A DNA stretch of 64,000 bases from Castor canadensis (taxonomy: Eukaryota > Chordata > Mammalia > Rodentia > Castoridae). A model generated the notes under the pieces. That model saw only the letters and a program-made list of their open reading frames with translations. It had not been told where the DNA came from and did no database searches. The stretch spans positions 123,965,308-124,029,307 of the forward strand of contig NC_133397.1 in the NCBI RefSeq assembly GCF_047511655.1, in the 5' to 3' direction. The translations under genes and the position numbers were made by a program. Positions 57,901-64,000 of this stretch are shown here, piece by piece; position 1 is the first letter of the stretch, and every line of letters begins with the position of its first letter.

Positions 57901-59234
57901 AGGTATTTAAATTTCTTTAGCCAATTATTGGATTCAAGTTTCTCAGTGATATGTAGTTGGATATTGTGTCTTAATCTTTGCTCTGCTAAACAACTGGGCA
58001 GATATAATAGTTAAGGTTATGAAATTTAGTCTGACTCATAATATACTTTATTTATATACATATATATTCTAACATATTTTCACTTCATGTTAAAAAATAT
58101 TACTAATATATTTTGAAATTTTCCTATAATATTCCTGTAATTCTTGATTCAAATTTACAGCTTCAAAAGAAAATTCTTAAAATAGATTGTTTTAGTTTTG
58201 AGCCTATACTCTTAACTCACTTTGCTAAGATTGCTTTGAAAATAGCATTGTTGATTTTGTTTACAATATCAATTGTTTATTATGATTACTTTCCTTGTGA
58301 TTCTTGCCTAGTGTCTGACATGTTATTCCAAATCATCAATGATGAGATTACTGTAAGGGTCAGAATCCTTAGGAATACTCTGACACTTCTTTGTGTCATG
58401 TTTTATCTTCAGTGAGCAGGTACTCTGGTATCCCCTCTCACTGTTTTTATCATGTACACATTCATACATCACAGGATCTGCTGCATAGCCTGATAAGGCC
58501 AGTTTTTCTTTTTACTGTGGAGTTTCTTTGGCCTATCCATTTAACACCTATGACTGAGTATTAAAAGGAGAAAAGGCCATGGATCCTTTAAAAGATCTTG
58601 AAGCTTCTATATGTGCAAATTCATTTGGTAGCCATTTGGTTTTTCGCCCAGACATTTTCAAAGATGGAACATGTAAAAGTCCATTTCATACCAGCATGAA
58701 CAAACATATTTGCAATAGTTTTCATCACAGGAAACACTAACTTGAATCCCAACTAAGCAAAATGTTATTCCTCCTAAAATTAGATCTATTTCATTAGTGT
58801 AGCTGTACTGTGAGAAAATTGAACTCAATTATTATATTTTGAATTGCTAATGAAAATATTTGAAAATCTGTTTTCCCTCTTACTATAAAAGTACCTGCAT
58901 AATACACTTAATTTTGCCCCCTCCTGAAAAAGCTTAAAATATGTACCAATATGACTCTCTATAGACAAGTAAATGTGCTGACCTCTACCTTAAGGAAATC
59001 ATCCAGGTGGTAAGAGAGAGAATGGATTGTATGATGGTGAGGAGGCCAGGAAAGGCACTACTGCAGTAGTTAGGGAGAGAGGAGAGTTTGAGCAGGAGTG
59101 TCCAAGTGATCCTCTGTCTGAAAGGAGGGGCTGACCCTTTCCCACACATCGTTGGCAGGAGTAGGGAAGGAGCAGGTGTTACAATCCCTTGACCAAAATA
59201 GAGTGTCTAAAACAATCACTAAAGAGAATTGGTG
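57901..59234. other. No gene seen
   Basis: AT-rich unique sequence. The 100-codon frame at 58113-58415 is hydrophobic and AT-driven with no domain. Confidence 0.4.
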
Positions 59235-59485
59235 TTGACAACACATACTGAAGGCTTTATTTGTTTTGCTAGATACTATTCTGAGAGTATTCCATGTGTA
59301 AATTTAGTTGATCGTAATAGCCCCATGTGGTAGAAGCTCTTCTTTATTTCCATTTTACAGATGAGGTATTTGAAGTGCAGAGAAATTTAAGAACTTGCTC
59401 AGTGTCACAGGAGCATAAATGGATGCACGGGGATTTGAACTCAAGTGCCTAGCTCAAGCACTCCATCTGTTGCCTCTTTGGTAAA
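59235..59485 (-). repeat. MIR SINE, antisense
   Basis: 'gtggtagaagctcttcttta', 'tttccattttacagatgagg', 'gcagagaaatttaagaactt', 'gctcagtgtcacaggagcat' and 'ggggatttgaactcaagtgc' give a clear reversed MIR. Confidence 0.8.
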
Positions 59486-60737
59486 GAAGGGAGTGAGCCA
59501 GCTCATGTCCTGGATGGATGTCTTCTAAGGTGGTGTGCTCCTTGTTCTATCTCCCATTCCTGGCAAAATGGGAGGCAGGATCAGAAAGGAGATGGCAGGA
59601 TGGACTTGCCCTCAAGTCTGAGAGAAATGTGTATTCCCCATGCTTGCTGTGGAAGGATGGATGGTTACATGGATGGATGCCATGGAAGGAAGCCAGGCTT
59701 TAGTTATCTGGCAATCCTGCTGGTATAGGGAGCCCAAACACAGAAGGTGAGGAGAGAGGGCAGGTGGTCCTTAAGGTAAGGAATCTGTCTCACATCAGCA
59801 AACTGTGTAATGTGGAGATGTGTCTTAAGTTTTTCTCAACATTATATACATGTGCCCCTCGGGAAGGCCGGCCCTGGGACACCTGCTACCCAGCAGAACA
59901 TGACAGGCAGGAGAATCTTCAGCAATAAAGCATATGTGGAAAGAAAAAGGTGTCCCCTTGTCTCTCTTTCCCACCCCACCCCATCCCCAACCTGAAGAAT
60001 GTGTACTGGGAGCCTAATTGTGTTGGATAGGAGAGGAGATGAGGAGGGACACCAAGATGCTGAGGGGACTGGAGACAGAATGAGGGCAAGAGAAATAGGA
60101 AGGAGAAGATGAGCATCCCTCTTTCTTCAGTTCTTCCATACTGACCCAAGTCTGCTTCTGCTGAGAGAAAAACTCAAATTTCCCTCCTCAAAGGCTTCCC
60201 ACACACAGGGAACGTGAGCAAATTTTCCTGTGGAATAATGCCAAATAGATGTGCTCACACAGAGATGCTGCAAAAGCATCTTAAAAAACAAGTTGAGGAA
60301 GGACTTGTTTCATAGTAGTATTGATGATATGTCACATTGTATAGATTCTGCAAATAAATTTACCTGGATTTAAAAAAATCCTTTAATGAAAACTGGTGGC
60401 TCTGCTAACTGTAGACAATGTCATTCTCCATGTTTAGCTTGGTTTCAGTCTGTGATGAGACCAAAGTGATGCAGACCAAGGTGAAATGATAGGAAACTGC
60501 CTGGCCCATGAGAAGGAGCTGCCCCTCTTAGAATCTGAACGAACATCTGTGCTTGTGTAGGACTTGGCTCTGATGATGAAGGTGCTGATAGTGTCAATTA
60601 ATTGCAAAGGCAGTGACATCATCAATACCAGAGGGACAAGTAGAGTTATCCTCTTAGGAGTCAGGAGACCAAATTTCTCATTCTCAAATTTTATGCATTC
60701 AAGCAATGTAAAAGTGATGTCAAGGCTGTATTCATTC
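59486..60737. other. No gene seen
   Basis: Mixed-composition unique sequence. Short frames on both strands (60-90 codons) show no domain. A short purine-rich passage lies at 59575-59600. Confidence 0.4.
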
Positions 60738-60835
60738 TTTTTTTTGTTTTGTTTTTGTTTTTATTTATTTATTTATTTATTTATTTCCTTTTTCTTTTAT
60801 TATTCATATGTGCATACAAGGCTTGGGTCATTTCT

Positions 60836-60885
60836 CCCCTCTGCCCCCACCCCCTCCCTTACCACCCACTCCGCCCCCTCCCTCT
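60836..60885 (-). other. G-rich polypurine tract of the L1 3' UTR
   Basis: On the minus strand this is a run of G blocks. Equivalent tracts sit at 13770-13828, 19452-19520, 26969-27036 and 44127-44193 (minus) and 32840-32881 (plus). It is a known trait of mammalian L1 3' UTRs and a candidate quadruplex. Confidence 0.8.
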
Positions 60886-61270
60886 CCTTCACCAATACCC
60901 AGCAGAAACTATTTTGCCCTTATTTCTAATTTTGTTGCAGAGAGAGTATAAGCAATAATAGGAAGGAACAAGGGTTTTTGCTGGTTGAGATAAGGATAGC
61001 TATACAGGGTATTGACTCACATTGATTTCCTGTGCGTGGGTGTTACCTTCTAGGTTAATTCTTTTTGATCTAACCTTTTCTCTAGTTCCTGGTCCCCTTT
61101 TCCTATTGGCCTCAGTTGCTTTTAAGGTATCTGCTTTAGTTTCTCTGCGTTGAGGGCAACAAATGCTAGCTAATTTTTTAGGCGTCTTACCTATCCTCAC
61201 CCCTCCCTTGTGTGCTCTCACTTTTATCATGTGCTCATAGTCCAATCCCCTTGTTGTGTTTGCCCTTGAT

Positions 61271-63999
61271 CTAATGTCCACATATGAGGGAGAACATATG
61301 ATTTTTGGTTTTTTGGGTCAGGCTAGCCTCACTCAGAATGATGTTCTCCAATTCCATCCATTTACCTGCAAATGATAACATTTCATTCTTCTTCATGGCT
61401 GCATAAAATTCCATTGTGTATAGATACCACATTTTCTTAATCCATTCGTCAGTGCTGAGGCATCTTGGCTGTTTCCATAACTTGGCTATTGTGAATAGTG
61501 CCACAATAAACATGGGTGTGCAGGTGCCTCGGGAGTAACAGTCTTTTGGGTATATCCCCAAGAGTGGTATTGCTGGATCAAATGGTAGATCAATGTCTAG
61601 CTTTTTAAGTAGCCTCCAAATTTTTTTCCAGAGTGATTGTACTAGTTTACATTCCCACCAACAGTGTATGAGGGTTCCTTTTTCCCTGCATCCTCGCCAA
61701 CATCTGTTGTTGGTGGTGTTGCTGATGATGGCTATTCTAACAGGGGTGAGGTGGAATATTAGCATAGTTTTAATTTGCATTTCCTTTATTGCTAGAGATG
61801 GTGAGCATTTTTTCATGTGTTTTCTGGCCATTTGAATTTCTTCTTTTGAGAAAGTTCTGTTTAGTTCACTTGCCCATTTCTTTATTGGTTCATTAGTTTT
61901 GGGAGAATTTAGTTTTTTAAGTTCCCTATATATTCTGGTTATCAGTCCTTTGTCTGATGTATAGTTGGCAAATATTTTCTCCCACTCTGTGGGTGTTCTC
62001 TTCAGTTTAGAGACCATTTCTTTTGATGAACAGAAGCTTTTTAGCGTTATGAGGTCCCATTTATCTATGCTATCTCTTAGTTGCTGTGCTGCTGGGGTTT
62101 CATTGAGAAAGTTTTTACCTATACCTACTAACTCCAGAGTATTTCCTACTCTTTCTTGTATCAACTTAAGAGTTTGGGGTCTGATATTAAGATCCTTGAT
62201 CCATTTTGAGTTAATCTTGGTATAGGGTGATAAAATGGATCTAGTTTCAGTTTTTTGCAGACTGCTAACCAGTTTTCCCAGCAGTTTTTGTTGAAGAGGC
62301 TGCTATTTCTCCATCGTATATTTTTAGCTCCTTTGTCAAAGATAAGTTGGTTATAGTTGTGTGGCTTCATATCTGGGTCCTCTATTCTGTTCCACTGGTC
62401 TTCATGTCTGTTTTTGTGCCAGTACCATGCTGTTTTTATTGTTATTGCTTTGTAATATAGTTTGAAGTCAGGTATTGTGATACCTCCTGCATTGTTCTTT
62501 TGACTGAGTATTGCCTTGGCTATTCGTAGCCTCTAGTGTTTCCATATAAATTTAACAGTAGATTTTTCAATCTCTTTAATGAATGTCATTGGAATTTTGA
62601 TGGGAATTGCATTAAATATGTAGATTACTTTTTTGGAGTATCGACATTTTTACTATGTTGATTCTACCAATCCATGAGCATGGGAGATCTCTCCACTTTC
62701 TATAGTCTTCCTCAATCTCTTTCTTCAGAAGTGTATAGTTTTCCTTGTAGAGGTTGTTCACATCTTTTGTTAGGTTTACACCTAGGTATTTGATTTTTTT
62801 TGAGGCTATTGTAAATGGAATTGTTTTCATACATTCTTTTTCCATTTGCTCATTGTTAGTGAATAGAAATGCTAATGATTTTTCTATGTTGATTTTATAT
62901 CCTGCTACCTTGCTATAGCTATTGATGATTTCTAGAAGCTTCTGAGTAGAGTTTTTTGGGTCTTTAAGGTATAGGATCATGTCATCTGCAAATAGGGATA
63001 TTTTGACAATTTCTTTACCTATTTGTATTCCTTTTATTCCTTCTTCTTGCCTAATTGCTCTGGCTAGGAATTCCAGTACTATGTTGAATAGGAGTGGAGA
63101 TAGTGGGCATCCTTGTCTGGTTCCTGATTTTAGAGGGAATGGTTTCAGTTTTTCTCCGTTAAGTATAATGCTGGCTGTAGGTTTGTCATATATAGCTTTT
63201 ATAATGTTGAGGAACTTTCCTTCTATTCCCAGTTTTCTTAGAGCTTTTATCATGAAATGATGTTGGATCTTATCAAAGGCTTTTTCTGCTTCTATTGAGA
63301 TGATCAAGTGGTTTTTGTCTTTGCTTCTGTTAATGTGGTTTATTACGTTTATTGATTTCGTATGTTGAACCACCCCTGCATCCCTGGGATGAAGCCTACT
63401 TGGTCATGGTGAATAATGTTTTTGATGTGTTGCTGAATTCGGTTTGCCATTATTTTGTTGAGGATTTTTGCATCAATGTTCATTAAGGAGATTGGCCTAT
63501 AGTTCTCCTTTTTGGAGGTGTCTTTGCCTGGTTTTGGGATAAGTGTAATACTGGCTTCATAAAATGTGTTAGGCAGTTTTCCTTCCCTTTCTATTTCGTG
63601 GAACAGTTTAAGGAGGGTTGGTATCAGTTCTTCTTTAAAGGTCTGATAGAATTCAGCAGAGAATCCATCAGGTCCTGGACTTTTCTTTTTGGGGAGACTC
63701 TTGATTGCTGCTTCAATTTCATTTTGTGTTATAGGTCTATTCAGGTGATTAATTTCCTCTTGGTTCGGTTTTGGATGATCATATGTGTCTAGAAGTCTGT
63801 CCATTTCTTTAAGATTTTCAAATTTAATTGAATATAGGTTCTCAAAGTAGTCTCTGATGATTTCCTGGACTTCCATGGTGTTTGTTGTTATCTCCCCTTT
63901 TGCATTCCTAATTCTACTAATTTGGGTATTTTTCTCTCCTCATTTTAATCAGGTTTGCCAGGGGTCTATCGATCTTGTTTATTTTTTCAAAGAACCAAC
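61271..63999 (-). pseudogene. L1 ORF2 (RT and C-terminal part), lightly damaged, partial
   Basis: Three long frames cover it. Frame 63876-63349: [41 protein letters not shown]. Frame 63373-62612: [35 protein letters not shown] at 62981-62992, so the catalytic aspartates remain. Frame 62164-61271 (297 codons): [20 protein letters not shown], the cysteine motif CWRGC then HCWWEC (CX3CX7HX4C), and the usual C terminus with a stop at 61271-61273. Breaks lie near 63360, between 62612 and 62370, and near 62165; another single-base break is near 63925. It is a dead ORF2, but only a few changes from readable throughout. Confidence 0.92.
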
Positions 64000-64000
64000 T

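Larger units (their letters stand above)
60738..64000 (-). mobile_element. Antisense L1, 3' half, running off the right edge
   Basis: In reverse: A-tail with (TTTA)n (60738-60787), C-rich block (60836-60885), 3' UTR to about 61270, then ORF2 to the window edge. The last bases equal the L1 linker between endonuclease and RT ('agttggttctttgaaaaaat' in reverse). This is the best preserved L1 here, so probably the youngest large one. The 5' half and the second duplication lie beyond the window. Confidence 0.93.

Noticed and set aside
60564-60929. 121-codon frame with hydrophobic run
   Set aside because: The hydrophobic part is the translation of the L1 poly-T tail and (TTTA)n; the proline-rich end is the C-rich tract.

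Overview
The window is mammalian nuclear DNA from a rodent. It is AT-rich and saturated with interspersed repeats. Short SINEs of the ID type (tRNA-derived) and B1 type (7SL-derived) occur alone and fused as B1-ID composites. The LINE-1 copies have a purine-rich, G-rich 3' UTR. ID, B1 and B1-ID fusions together point to a castorid, squirrel-related or heteromyid-like rodent rather than a mouse or rat. Beaver is my best guess, from recognition and not from a database search. I see no intact host protein gene and no convincing exon, so the window reads as intergenic or deep intronic.

Layout. 1-13.6 kb: mostly unique AT-rich DNA with decayed MIR, B1, ID and L1 3' fragments. 13.7-14.7 kb and 19.4-20.4 kb: two 5'-truncated antisense L1 copies of about 0.95 kb, each with a recognisable target-site duplication (TSD). 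20.5-21.6 kb: a processed pseudogene of the ubiquitin-conjugating enzyme gene UBE2E3. 21.6-27.9 kb: an almost full-length but dead sense L1 (5' UTR, ORF1, ORF2), with a short antisense L1 nested inside ORF2. 29.2-34.0 kb: a mosaic of older sense L1 pieces, including a nested L1 3' UTR with a very strong G-run tract and an ID SINE with a perfect 17-bp TSD. 36.3-36.9 kb: a Tigger-type DNA transposon remnant. 37-60 kb: unique DNA scattered with tetranucleotide arrays, LINE-2, MIR, B1-ID composites (two trimeric), an L1 3' end and LTR-like debris. 60.7-64.0 kb: the 3' half of an antisense L1 that runs off the right edge. It is the best preserved element here, with RT motif FADD and the C-terminal zinc-knuckle-like motif intact.

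Nothing here works as an operon or gene set. The layout is a history of retrotransposition: L1 machinery mobilised L1, ID, B1 and the UBE2E3 mRNA, and later insertions landed in earlier ones. The points most worth a second look are the near-identical 5' truncation sites of two independent L1 insertions, the trimeric B1-B1-ID SINEs, the G-run tract at 32.84 kb, a perfect 14-bp hairpin at 47.1 kb and a GC-richer block at 29.2-30.3 kb. I found no sign of a novel multi-gene system.
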